A stretch of 62,000 nt of DNA from Cryptomeria japonica (lineage: Eukaryota; Streptophyta; Pinopsida; Cupressales; Cupressaceae): the NCBI RefSeq assembly GCF_030272615.1, contig NC_081414.1:780434119-780496118 (forward strand), given 5' to 3'. The notes under the pieces were generated by a model. It was given only the letters and a program-made list of their open reading frames with translations, had not been told where the DNA came from and searched no databases. A program made the translations under genes and the position numbers. Every line of letters begins with the position of its first letter. Within the stretch, counting starts at the first letter, position 1. Of the stretch, positions 44,571 to 55,776 are shown piece by piece.

Positions 44571-45169
44571 TGTAGTCTATAACATGAATCGAGTACTCAT
44601 TAAGAAAGGTAAATACAAAACCCCTTATGAGTACTAGAATGGGAGAACTCCCAATGTGAGTTATTTCAAAGTGTATGGGAGTAAATGCTATATCAGGAGA
44701 GGTGAACACCTGAGTAAGTTTGATGCTAAGTGTGATGAAGGAATATTTTTGGGATATTCCACTAAAAGAAAAGCTCTTAGGTGCTACAACAACAGGGCTC
44801 AGAAGATTGTTGAGAGTATCAATGTTAGGGTTGATGAATCCCTTGAGAATCTTGAGGAAACTTGCAGCAAGCAAATGGAAGAGGAACCGAGTTTAGCCTT
44901 CTAGGAACTGGTTAAGAAAGAAACAAGTGACAAACACTGCAAAGACCTTAGTGTTTCTGTACCAGTAGAAGCTTCATTGGGTGAAGAAGAAGATGAAGTA
45001 GAATAAAAAGAAAAAAAAAGCAGAACCTGCTACGATCATTCCTAGGTATGTAAGATTGCATCAAGATCTGAAGCAGATCATAGGAGACAAAGATGCAGGA
45101 ATACTTACAAGGAGAAAGGTGAAAGAAAATTCTTGCATGATTTCAGAATTTGAGCCTAAGATCGATACA
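44571..45169 (+). pseudogene. Integrase C-terminal region and IN-RT spacer of B
   Basis: The frame at 44656 gives YFKVYGSKCYIRRGEHLSKF and EGIFLGYSTKRKALRCYN, the standard copia region after the integrase core. A run of nine A at 45008-45016 marks another shift. The acidic spacer then reaches PRYVRLHQDLKQIIGDKD before RT. Confidence 0.75.
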
Positions 45170-46010
45170 GAGGCACTTACCAATGAAGACTAGATAAAGG
45201 CAATAGAAGAGGACTTGGACCAGATAGAGAAGAATGCAACATGGTCCTTGGTACCCAAACCAGAACACAACAATGTCATAGGTACCAAATGGGTCTTCAG
45301 GAATAAGTTGAATGAAGAAGGCATAGTGGTAAGGAACAAGGCAAGACATGTTTGCAAGGGATATGCTTAGGAAGAAGGAGGAGACTTTGAAGAAACCTTT
45401 GCCCTAGTGGCTAGACCAAAAGGTGTCTGAATGCTACTTGCATTTGTAGCATTTAAGGGATTTAAGGTATACTAGATGGATGTGAAGTTTGCCTTCTTGA
45501 ATGGATTCCTAGAGGAAGAAGTGTATTTTGAGAAACCAGATGGTTTTTCTTTGTCAGAAGATAGTGACATGGTGTGTAGATTACACAAGGCCCTATATGG
45601 ATTGAAATAGGCACCAAGGTCATGGTATGAATAGTTACACTCTCATCTTGTGAAGATAGGATTTTAGAGAACAAGTGAGGACAAAAAAATCTACCTAAAA
45701 TATGAAGGTGGTCAGATTCTAGTATGTGAAGTATTTGTAGATGATATAATCTTCAGTGGATATGATGATATGAATCATGCATTTGCAGATGAGATGAAAA
45801 AGGAGTTTGAGTTGTCACTAATTGGAGAAATATATTTTTTCATTGGTCTACAGATTCAACAGATGAAAGAGGATATCTTAATTACACAGTCCAAGTATAT
45901 CAAAGAGGTATTGAAGACCTTTGGCATGGAGGAGAGCAAACCGGTTGGAACACCGATTGTGATTGGCTGCAAACTAACAAAGTAGGATGATATAGCGTTG
46001 GTGGATGAGA
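45170..46010 (+). pseudogene. Reverse transcriptase of copia element B
   Basis: Copia RT motifs in order: [54 protein letters not shown] (catalytic Asp), LHKALYGLK...APRSWYE, and FVDDIIFSG at 45737-45763 (catalytic Asp pair). Several TAG stops stand where Gln occurs in D or in the family, for example after ALYGLK and GF. The reading frame is otherwise continuous. Confidence 0.9.
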
Positions 46011-46687
46011 AGGAGTACCAGTCAATCATAGGTAAGTTGAACTATGTGGTGCACAATAGACCAGATATTGCTCATGCAATGGGCATAGTGGCCCATTTTT
46101 AGAAGAGTCCAAGAGAATCCCACTTGGTTGCGGTAAAAAGGATTCTTAGATACCTAAAAGGGACAGTTGATTATGGATTGTGGTATCCATATAATGATGA
46201 CTTTGTTCTCAAAGTGTTTACTGATGCAGATTGGGTAGGTAATGTGGACGATCAGAAGAGCACAACTGGTGGAGTGTTCTTCCTTGGGGGACGACTAGTC
46301 TCATGGATAAGCAAAAAGCAGAGCTATATTTCCCAGTCTACAGCTAAAGCGGAGTATGTGGGAGCATTTATGAATTGCACTCAGGCAATCTGGATGAAGC
46401 ATGTATTGAATGACATCAAAGTGACTATATCTGAACCGGTGAGTATTTTCTGTGATAATACTAGTGCAATTAATATTTCCAAAAATGTAGTATTGCATGC
46501 TAGGACCAAGCATATTGAGCTCAAGTATCATTTCTTGAGAGAAAAGGTTCAGAATAAAGAGGTTGTATTAGAACATGTTTTCGTTAAGGCGCAACTAGTA
46601 GACATATTCACTAAGCCCTTACCGAAGACTACATTTACCTATTTGAGAAGTGAATTACAGGTTCTGCCCCTTCATGAAGTAAATTAA
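46011..46687 (+). pseudogene. RNase H of copia element B
   Basis: The 187-codon stretch from 46124 to the TAA at 46685-46687 is intact and ends at the natural stop. Motifs: FTDADWVGNVDDQKSTTGG (first Asp), AKAEYVGAFMNCTQAIW (Glu), FCDNTSAINIS (Asp), RTKHIELKYHFLRE (His region) and DIFTKPLPK. One TAG at about 46102 separates it from RT. Confidence 0.9.
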
Positions 46688-46830
46688 AGTTGTGTGCTCC
46701 ACATCAGTCAGGTACTACCATGTCAGATCTTATAGGATTGATGTGTTGAAGGATGCTACTCTATAGGAGGAGCAACATAGTGGAGACCAAAATCTTGTCC
46801 CTCCACTTTGGCATTGTTGTCAAAGGGGGA

Positions 46831-46912
46831 GAAGATATCTCATGATGAAGATATATCATGGAGAAGATATCTGAGGATGAAGATATATGGGGGAGAAGAT
46901 ATATGTTTGAAG
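46831..46912 (+). repeat. GAAGATAT tandem words after the first B polypurine tract
   Basis: Five to six copies of (G)AAGATAT(CT/AT) follow AAAGGGGGAG (46822-46831), with another GGGGGAG among them. The stretch 46688-47087 has no gene; it ends with the polypurine tract AAAGTGGGAG at 47076-47085. Confidence 0.7.
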
Positions 46913-47087
46913 GACAATATGCAAGTGTGAGAAGTGATTGTGCAAAGCGTACACTGACTAGTCCAGGTGGTGGTGGTGATCTTTTTAAGTTGAACCGGTA
47001 TATGTCAACCGATATATGTTATTGATCATGGTGCAAATATTGAGCAATGATACACTGAGTATTGCCATCAATGCCAAAGTGGGAGAT

Positions 47088-48109
47088 TGTTGGCATATGA
47101 TGAAGTAGTGATAATGTATGTTGTCATTGATGTCAATAAGTGCTCAAGCAGATGAACCAGTATGAAGATTGGAAGCAGTTATGGTCAACCAAAATGGATT
47201 GGACTGGTGTTGGGGTTCACTAAGTGTGACTACTGGCTGGTAGTCTTAGGTCCATGGTTACCGATTTGGCGATTTGATTTGTATGGTGCAACCGATGATG
47301 TTTTCTGATGAGTTAGTTAAAGAATAAGGATAAGGATCGAGATGCCATGTAAACTATGTGCATGTGAAAGATTTCTTTGAGGATCTTGCATGTGAAGATT
47401 GAAGGCATTGAATTCCTACCTCGGGAATGAGAATTTTTTCTTAGTGGTATGTGAAGAGCGCGTGATGGGTTACTAATTTCAAGATACGGTGAAGATTGGA
47501 CGATGCAGAATGTCTTGAGATCTATTTTAAATCATTTCATTCTATGAAATGTGCTTACACAGTCAGAATTGGACCACTTGTAATTGAAAACCTAATATAA
47601 TTAGGGTTTAGGCTACCAGCTTAGTTGTTGTCTATTAGGTCAATGACTTTTGTTATTACAGTGGTCGGAAAAAGTTGTGTTTGTGTCTATGTGTTGGAGA
47701 TTTGATAGTTGCCAAACCAAAGTTTGGAATCTGTAGAGTGTGATTGTAGAAGAGAGTAACTGATAAGGATCTACCTTAGCAAGAAGTGTTGTTATCAAAT
47801 TGAAGTGTCTTACCTATTGTCTTATAACCATTTCAACAGAAGGTAAATCCCTTGACCAGGTAGATTTAATAGGCTTTGTTGTAAATCCTCTAACTAGGTG
47901 GCTCAAGTTCATTGAGTTATTTGAATCTTCTAGTGAGGTAACTCTTAATAGGGTTTCAACCTCTAACAGGGTATATAGCCATCCCTTAACTGGGTGATCC
48001 CTAACAAGATCGGTTCCTAACAAAACCTATATTATAAAGTCTTTAATCAGAATAGGCTCCTAATAGAGCAGACTTCAAAAGAGTTCATAGACAAGCTTAT
48101 GGGTATTCA
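47088..48109 (+). repeat. 3' LTR of B, first part
   Basis: Starts TGTTGGCATATGATG and follows the sequence of the 5' LTR without the A insertion (compare 47190-47215 with 34430 and 41204). C begins at 48110, after the TSD ATTCA (48105-48109). Confidence 0.92.
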
Positions 48110-49240
48110 TGTTGGCATTTTTTATGTTTATGTTGTGTTTGTCATTGATGGAAACACACTTGCATTGAGATCCCCTTTATATGTATGGGCTAGATCTCAA
48201 CCGGTATCTGTTCCAACCAGTATGTTGTATTTTAGTCTTTAGACTATTGGTGATTTTGCATAAAGTGTTTCCTAATCTGAAGTAGCATGTCGACCACAAG
48301 CAATTCATAGATCTCAAGTGGTATGAGGGAGCAAAGCGGCATAACACATTCTTACTAGTCTTCATTTTTCTCAAACCGGCAACCAGTATTTTGTATGAAC
48401 CAGTAATACTCTGTGTTGAGTTACCAACCGACATTTTGTGATGAGTTACCAATCCACCGATTGTTTGATGATTCCCACACACTAACGGTGCTTTTTGTGT
48501 CATGTTACTGAGTATGTCTAGATTGATTGAACCTAGGAAATTGAAATGTAATCCTACTGGACCAACATGAAATCAGATTCCTTTAAAAGGACATCATGTC
48601 TAGGGTTTTAGGTTGTTGCTGAAAGGGTTTATGTTGTGACTAGGGTTTAATGTGGTTGAGGAGTTGAAAAGAATATGAATATGTAGAGGACTGAAGTAAT
48701 GCAGGAGTGCATTAAGAATGAGCTATCAAGGATCTAACCGAGTAGTCTCTACTATTAGATAGATCAAACACTTGCTGATAACTCACATCTTTGACAAGTC
48801 TGTAGCCCTTAACTGGGTAGGCCCAAAAGCCTTTTGTAAAATCCTCTAACAAGGTGGTTCACCTTTGTGAATCTAAAATCCTCTAGCAAGGTAGTCCTTG
48901 ATCAGACTTATCTCCTAAAAGAGATTGAGATTCCTAACAGGATATGTTCTGGTGAAGAACATTGTAAGACCTTAACCGGTCTGGTTTCTATTCTGTAGAT
49001 AGTGACTTGTGAGTTCCATCTCACCGTGGTTTTTTCCCATTTGGGTTTCCATGTCAAATATCTTGTGTTATGGTTGTATTCCCTTTGTGGGTGAATTCTT
49101 TATTTGCATTTGGGTTTGCATGTGTGATAATTGGTTTGTCTGTTAAACTGTTTTACTGGTTTATCTCTAGACTATTTAATTATTTCAGTGCAATGTTTTT
49201 TGGCATACTAATTCACCCCCCCCCCTCTTAGTATTCATCA
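48110..49240 (+). repeat. 5' LTR of C (1131 bp)
   Basis: Starts TGTTGGCATTTTTTATG, ends TTAGTATTCATCA. Has a TATA-like TTTAAAAGGA near 48592, CTAAC...GGT repeats (48800-48990) and the GGTTTTTTCCCATTTGGG block (49029). Confidence 0.92.
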
Positions 49241-49242
49241 AT

Positions 49243-49254
49243 TGGTATCATAGC
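49243..49254 (+). promoter_or_regulatory. Primer binding site of C
   Basis: TGGTATCATAGC, one base from TGGTATCAGAGC, two bases after the LTR. Confidence 0.8.
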
Positions 49255-49290
49255 CTACCTTTCTATAAGTTTAACCACTTGGAAAGAGAT

Positions 49291-50568
49291 ATGGGGGAAT
49301 ACACCTTGAGGGAACTTTCTCAATGGTTCACTCAGTCTGAGCAAGCCTATGATGATCTTATGGTCAAATACAAGGCATCTCAAGCAAAAAAGAGAGAACA
49401 TGTAGAAAAGCTGATGGAGCTATCTAAAAATAGTTCTGCAGATGAAGCAAATATGGAAGCCATGATAGCAGAAGTAAATAAGCTAAATGATTCAAACTCC
49501 AATCTGAGAAAGGATTTGGAAGGACTGACTATCTAGTTTAGTCAAGAGCTTGAGAACCGGAGGAAAGCTGAAGATCTAGTGAAGGACAGAGATCATGAGA
49601 TCTCCAAGTTGAACCAAGAGATTAGTGCACTGACTGCTCGCCTTCATGAGAGCAGAATGGAAAAAGAAGGAGTACAAGATGAACTGAACATAGCCATCTC
49701 TAAAAATGCAAGCCCAATGGAGACAAATACTGCTATTTCCAAATAACTCTCTGAGTCAAAGGAAATACTTGCTAAGTTCAACAAGAGCACTGTTAAGCTA
49801 GAGCAAAAGCTTGAGTCATCTAGACCGGCAAAGAATACCAATGGAATTGGTTTCTCTAGTCATAAGAAAGGAGAATTATCAGGAACAAATGTTGAAACAT
49901 CAAAAAAGCAACCGACATTTAAAGGAAAAGGTAAGAAAAAATTCAAACCTATTTGCTTTAACTATCTTAAAGAAGGACACACTACCAATGTATGTAGGAG
50001 CAAAGCCTACAATAATTTTCCTTACTTTATTAACAATACACCTAGATCCAATAGGTTCAATGGTCATTGTTATGCATGCAACAAGTTTGGGCATAGAGCA
50101 TCTGAATGCTGGTCTGTCATGAACAACACCGGAAGATATCCTCAGAGGACCCAAGGAGCTGGTTCAGAATCTTTTGTGAACCGAAACCCCAACTGGTTTA
50201 ATGCTTACAATTATCAGTCAGGTAACAATGGCTATCAAGCAGCAACCTGATGAAGAGAAAACTATATGGTATGTCATGGTCATGGTCACACTGCTGCTAC
50301 ATGCAGAAGAAAGAATGAAAACATAAACAATGGACCTTGGAGAGCACCTGGATTGGTTTGCTATCATTGCAACAAACCGGGTCACATTACAAGATTCTGC
50401 AAAAGCAGAAAGAGTATATCTAATGATATACTAGTCACTTCGGAAGGAGGAATTGATGTTGAAATAGTTCAAGTGGACATGAACAAAACCTGGAGGAAGA
50501 AACAAACAATGTTGGAAGACGAACCAGTTTTTGCACCTAGTGTGGAAATATCGGAACTAGCAAACTAA
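49291..50568 (+). pseudogene. Gag-like protein of C: coiled coil plus four zinc knuckles
   Basis: ATG at 49291 (MGEYTLRELSQWF). One frame runs to the TAA at 50566-50568, with TAG at 49534, TAA at about 49744 and two TGA near 50248. First half coiled coil (KKREHVEKLMELSKN, LTARLHESRMEKEGVQDEL). Four knuckles: CFNYLKEGHTTNVC (second Cys is Tyr, as in A), CYACNKFGHRASEC, a degenerate CHGHGHTAATC, and CYHCNKPGHITRFC. Homologous to A's gag in layout and knuckle sequence. Confidence 0.8.
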
Positions 50569-50989
50569 GCTTCAAAAGGTTTAGGGGGAGCAAATGGTAA
50601 AATGTTTTCGAACCCCCAGTTTATATTGGCAAAAGACCTTAACCGGTATATGATACCTGTCGCTTGGCAGAAGACTGGAAATGGTAAAAAGGAAAATTAG
50701 GGTTTACACCCTAATAGAGGAGCATTAATGGCAGTAGGTGAGAGACATGTATAAAAACATTTTTCAAATCATTTCTCACTATCTGTTTTCAAGCAAAGAA
50801 AAGACAATTTGAGCTGAGATTTCAAGAAATTGACAAATCATGAAGGAGACTCAAATGCAAATTGCAAATGGTCAAGTGGAGAACACAAAGCAGTGATTCA
50901 ACAACTGACGAAGTGTGGAGTGAACGAGAATCAGAAAGCCCTAAATTCATGTTTTAAAGGTATTTTTTGAGTTCTTAAAATATTCTACA
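50569..50989 (+). promoter_or_regulatory. Intergenic segment of C with TATA box before the long ORF
   Basis: A 420-base gap with TATAAAAAC at 50750-50758, 230 bases before the ATG at 50990, followed by CATTTCTCACTATC and AAAGGTATTTTTTG near the ATG. Position and content parallel 36564-36906 in A. Confidence 0.4.
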
Positions 50990-53900
50990 ATGGCTTCCAC
51001 ATCTCATACCAGTTCTAGTGCATCCATTGAGTCTGAAAGTTTCATTCAAAAGAAGTCAAAGTATAATGCCCTATCACAAGTTTCGGCTGGAGTGATAGTA
51101 GAAGAGGGAATTTCTGACTATATTGATTGCAAGATTGAAGACCTAGTGTCTCTAGCCATCCACTCCCAACTAGGTCTGTTTTGTGGAAAGGATAAGAAAA
51201 TCAAACTGGAATATAGTATCTTAGAGAAGAATAAACTCCATAATGTTGTATACTTTCTGGAAGACTTTACAGAGGATCATATTTGGATCATTTTGAGCAG
51301 AGTCCATGGTGACAAGATGTACCTGGAGAGGATGCATGATATCACACCACAGGTAATTCATGCAGTAACTAGTTTCTGCAACACAGGGGAAGTGCCAGCC
51401 CTAAGGCTCACCAGTTCAGTGAGTGATTCACAAGGCATGACAGTCAACTCCATCAAGGATGATCTAGTTAAGTATGCCTGCATGATGATAGGCTATCAAA
51501 CATTCTTTGCCAGTAGAATTAACTCTATATCTACTGCAGTGGTAAATGCCGCTTACCAGATGATTAAAGAGGATGCATCATTTGACCTGTGCACCGGTAT
51601 GCAGAGGCAACTCCTGTCTAATCTAAAGTCGATCAAATAGGATAATGCACTGAGATTCAAGTTTGGACAACTATTGGTTGGGTTGTTCTTCTATTTCCAA
51701 GGCTACTTTCCTGGAGTAGGAGATGTCTAGGGTCTCCTGACCAACCGGTAACCAAACAAATCAAGGAAAGCATTCAAGCAATTGGAACTAGTTACCCTGA
51801 TGTGCTGAACAAGTATTTTGATGAGTTTAGACAGAATATGAGTCAAAAGATGAGGATCTCAGGTGACATCATCAAGAAATATGAAGATGACATTTGTTTC
51901 ACCATCCAGGTGGACACATGCTTAATGGAGGCTGTTGAGCCTAGAATGGAAGAAGTGGAGCTAAAGGGCTATGAGGTGATGTATGATATGCTGGAAGGGT
52001 ATGCCTCAACCCTTATTGCCTCACCTCTTGATCCTAAGGAAAAGAGGACCGGACCCTATCTGGAAAGGATTGCACCAGTCGAGGAACCCTCTATTAAGAA
52101 AGGAAAAGAACCGACAACAAAGAAGGCAAAGGCAGTGCTTGTAGCATCAGTACCAGCTACTACTGCAACTCCAAGAGTGACCAAGTGGTCACCTTCAAAG
52201 AAGAAACCAGAAGTGGCACCGACAAAAGTCTTTGAAAGAAAAAGGAAGAATAAGTCTAATGAACCAGACTCTAAAGAGACTAAGTCTGAGGAGATGGCAA
52301 GGAAGGCCAGACAGACGAAGAATATGAAGAAGAATGAACCGGTAGTGTTTGCACCAGTAAATATTGATATCTCCTCATATAAACCTTTGACACATTGTCA
52401 AAGAACAATAAAGAATATTAGGAGAAAATTACTTCATGACTTAGTAGATTATTATGATGATTTTAGTGATGAGGAGAAAGAAGAAGTGCTATAGGAGATT
52501 ATTATTTATTTGTGTAAGAATGACTAGTTGCCATCAAAGATTAAATCTCAGACACCAGATTCCTTATATAAGGCATTAGATAATAAATGGTGCATTACCA
52601 TAGAAAAAGAATAGGAGATTAGAGAGAAGGTATTTGCACAGTACTTTCCTGACCTCTCAAGCTCATAATTATTTGATGTTTTGGACCAAAATATAGGACT
52701 CTTCTTCACAAGGAGAAGAAGACTCTGGCTGTTAGAGGGAAGAGTTGATGATGTTGAAAAAGACACTCATCAGTATATGGATCATGCTATCCATGCTCAC
52801 AAAGAACATATGGCCAACCTGCAAGCGGAAAAAGAACCGGTTATATCCAAACTAGATGAAGTTTTTGATGAAGAAGGAAACTCGATTGAAGAACCAATTG
52901 ACACTATTGATGTCAATGCCCTGGCTGTAGAAGATGTCACTCAAGACATACCTTCTAAGCGAGCAGGACATGTACAATAGGCCGAACATGGCAGTGAGAA
53001 AGCTGAGAACAGATAGGAAGCGGCTAAGGAACAGACAGAGAAGAAGAAGAGGGATGAAGATGAGAAAAAGAGAAAAGAGGAAGAGAAGAGAAAAGAGGAA
53101 GAGGAGAAAAGAAAAGATGAAGAGAAAAAGAAGCAAGAAGATGAGAGGAAAAAGAAAGAAGAAGAGGATAAGGAAGAAAAGAAGAAGAAGGAAGAGGAAA
53201 AGAAGAAGAAGGAAGAGGAAGATAAAGAAAAGGAAAAGCGGAAGGAAGAAGGAAAGAAGAAGAAGGAAGAGGAAGAGAAAGAAGAGGAGAAGAGGAAGGA
53301 AGCTGAGAGGAAAAAGAAAGAAGAGGAAGACAAGGAACAAGAAAAGAAGAAGGAAGCAGAGAAAAAGAAGAAGGAAGAAGAAGACAAGGCAGTGGAGAAA
53401 AGCAAAGTGGAGAAAAAGATAGTGGAAGAGGATAAGGCAGTGGAAGCGGTGAAGAGCACATAGATGGAGACTCTAAAGGCAACCGAGAGTCAAGCCAAAC
53501 CGGCTGATATTACCAGTCCTATCAATCTCCAGTCTACAAGTGAATCAGAGCTAATGCAGAGCATCAAGGTTGCTCAAGAGTGCCTTGAAATCATTTGAAG
53601 GAAAAAGGAGCAACATATAATTCAAGCGCCTGTAGACACCCTTACCAGTTTGATCCATAGTACCAATATTCTCAACACTGAATCATCACTAGCAAAGCTT
53701 AAGCTACTATGTATAGTACTAGATGATCAAGTACAGAGCTTGGAAGAAGTAGATGAGGCAAATGTCAAGAAGAGCATCAAAAGGCTCTTAACATTGCTCT
53801 AGTGAAGAAGTTGAATGAACTCTGGTCTGAACTGCTGAAAGACCAAAAGGATATAATGGACACTTTAGATGAGGGAAATCTACTACTAAGCAAAATCTAT

Positions 53901-54110
53901 CAACCCCATCTATTCTACGATGATGTGCTAGCTCAGAAGCAAAAGATTCAAACGGACTTACAGTCTTACTTGAGCACATTTAAGCCACCTTATGATTCCT
54001 TTGCAACTTATGGGCAAACCATTCATCGATTTCACATCCAGTCAGCCAAAATGGAGCAAGTCAACTGGTTCTACTCCCACGTTTGCAAATTCTTTAGAAG
54101 TGTTATCTGA
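50990..54110 (+). pseudogene. Long ORF of C, unknown function (about 1040 codons)
   Basis: ATG at 50990 (MASTSHTSSSAS), open for 216 codons. A TAG at 51638 and a frameshift near 51735 follow; a second frame covers 51740-53780, then a shift leads to 53802-54110. N-terminal blocks shared with A: IWIILSRVHGDKMYLERMHD, MMIGYQTFFASRINSIS, FGQLLVGLFFYFQG, KYEDDICFTIQ, LMEAVEPRM. Middle: basic linker (KKKPEVAPTK, RKRKNKSNE). Then a Lys/Glu helix (53014-53460) and a helical C-terminus (LWSELLKDQKDIMDTLDEG). Stops are largely TAG. Homologous to A's ORF; family not recognised. Confidence 0.75.
53014..53460 (+). other. Lys/Glu-rich repeat region coding for a likely single alpha helix
   Basis: About 150 codons, almost only Lys, Glu, Arg and Asp (for example KKKEEEDKEEKKKKEEEKK), in the frame of the long ORF and bounded by TAG at 53014-53016 and 53461-53463. 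The GAA/AAG purine run makes open frames of Arg/Lys type in another phase and Ser/Phe type on the other strand; these are artefacts of composition. Confidence 0.7.
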
Positions 54111-54358
54111 ACCTGGATGCCTTGATAGTTACATAGGAAATGAGCATAGTTGATGCCATGGAAGAACAAGTCTCCTAGATGCAAACAAAGAAAGAAGTGG
54201 CCACCTCGCTACTTGAGTCCTGGTCTCTATCAATGAAACAATTTTTGTAGGACTATAAATCAGTTTTTGACAAGTATTATTCCTTGTTGTCATAAAATTT
54301 TATTATTTTAATATCAAATGGAAACAGGGTTGTTCAGCGGTACTTCTTCATTGTTGGC

Positions 54359-54627
54359 AAAGGGGGAGAAGTACTCTATCTATTTTGGAGAAGTATAGGG
54401 GAGAGGTATCTAGCTTAAAAATTTTTCTATATGCTTTGATATATGCTATATGCTCTGATATCTCAATGTTTATGCTCTGTATGCAAAATTGCTATACATT
54501 GTATTGATTAAGGGATAGTGTATATGCTTAGGGGGAGCAATTTTGTTTATGGCATTTTTTTGTTGTAAAATAGTTAGATGTAAAATTTTTATTTTCCTAA
54601 GTGTTGCCATCAATGCCAAAGGGGGAG
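54359..54627 (+). promoter_or_regulatory. Duplicated polypurine tract of C
   Basis: AAAGGGGGAG at 54359-54368 (preceded by TTGTTGGC) and 54618-54627 (preceded by CATCAATGCC), two bases before the 3' LTR. The region 54111-54629 holds no gene. Confidence 0.8.
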
Positions 54628-54629
54628 AT

Positions 54630-55771
54630 TATTGGAATTTTTGATGTTTATGTTGTGATTGTCATTGATGGACACACACTTGCATTGAGATCCCCTTTAT
54701 ATGTATGATCTAGAGCTCAATCAGTATCTGTTCCGACCGGTATGTTGTATTCTAGTATTTAGACTATTGGTGATTTTGTAGAGAGTGTTTCTCAGTCTGA
54801 AGCGGCATGTCGACCCCAAGCGGTTCGTAGATCTCAAGTGGTACGAGGGAGCAAAGCGGCATAACACTTTCTTACCAGTCTTCATTTTTGTCAAACTGAC
54901 AACCGGTATTTTGTATGAACCGGTAATACTCTATGTTGAGTTACCAACAGACATTTTGTGATGAGTTACCAATCCACCGATTGTCTGATGGTGCCGACAC
55001 ATTGACAGTGCTTTTTGTGTCATGTTATTGAGTATGTCTAGATTCATTGAACCTAGGAAATTGAAATGTAATTCTATTGGAGCAACATGAAATCAGATTC
55101 CTTTAAAAGGACATCATGTCTGGGGTTTTAGGTTGTTGCTGAAAGGGTTTATGTTGTGACTAGGGTTTGAGGTGGTTGAGGAGTTGAAAAGAATATGAAT
55201 GTGTAGAAGACTGAAATAATGCAGGAGTGTATTAAGAACAAGCTATCAAGGATCTAACTGAGTAGTTTGTGCTATTAGATAGATCAAACACTTGCTGATT
55301 CTTCACATCTTTGACAAGTTTGTAGCCCTTAATCCGGTAGGCCCAAAAGCCTTTTGTAAAATCCTCTAACAAGGTGGTTCACCTCTGTGAATCTAAAATC
55401 CTCTAGCAAGGTAGTCCTTGATCAAACTTATCTCCTAACAAAGATTGAGATTCCTAATAGGATCTGTTCTGGTGAAGAACATTGTAAGACCTTAACCGAT
55501 CTGACCTTAACTAGTCTGGTTTCTATTCTGCAGATAGTGACTTGTGAGTTCCATCTCACCATGGTTTTTCCCATTTGGGTTTCCATGTCAAATATCTTGT
55601 GTTATGGTTGTATTGCTTTTGTGGGTGAATGCTTTATTTGCATTTTGGTTTGCATGTGTGATAATCGGTCTATCTATTAAACTATTTTATCGGTTTATCT
55701 TTAGATTGTTTAAGTGTTTCAGTGCAGTGTTTTTCGGCATAATAAGTCACCCCCCCTCTTAGTATTCATCA
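54630..55771 (+). repeat. 3' LTR of C (1142 bp)
   Basis: Matches 48110-49240, beginning TATTGGAATTTTTGATG (G to A in the TG terminus) and ending TTAGTATTCATCA. The TSD ATTCA follows, then B's LTR resumes. Confidence 0.92.
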
Positions 55772-55776
55772 ATTCA

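Larger units (their letters stand above)
48110..55771 (+). mobile_element. Element C: non-autonomous copia-like element with gag and unknown long ORF
   Basis: LTRs 48110-49240 and 54630-55771, primer site 49243, gag 49291-50568, long ORF 50990-54110, polypurine tract 54618-54627. Exact 5-bp TSD ATTCA at 48105-48109 and 55772-55776; the empty site GGGTATTCATCCCCAC is seen in B's other LTR at 42122. No protease, integrase or RT. Same layout as A but with different LTR sequence. Confidence 0.93.

Noticed and set aside
49811-50122. Plus-strand frame of 103 codons in C
   Set aside because: Shadow of the zinc-knuckle gag, which lies in another phase.
52934-53422. Arg/Lys-rich open frame on the plus strand
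   Set aside because: It is the other phase of the GAA/AAG purine run in the long ORF of C; no independent motif.
52852-53482. Ser/Phe/Leu-rich open frames on the minus strand
   Set aside because: Complement of the same purine run; low-complexity artefact.
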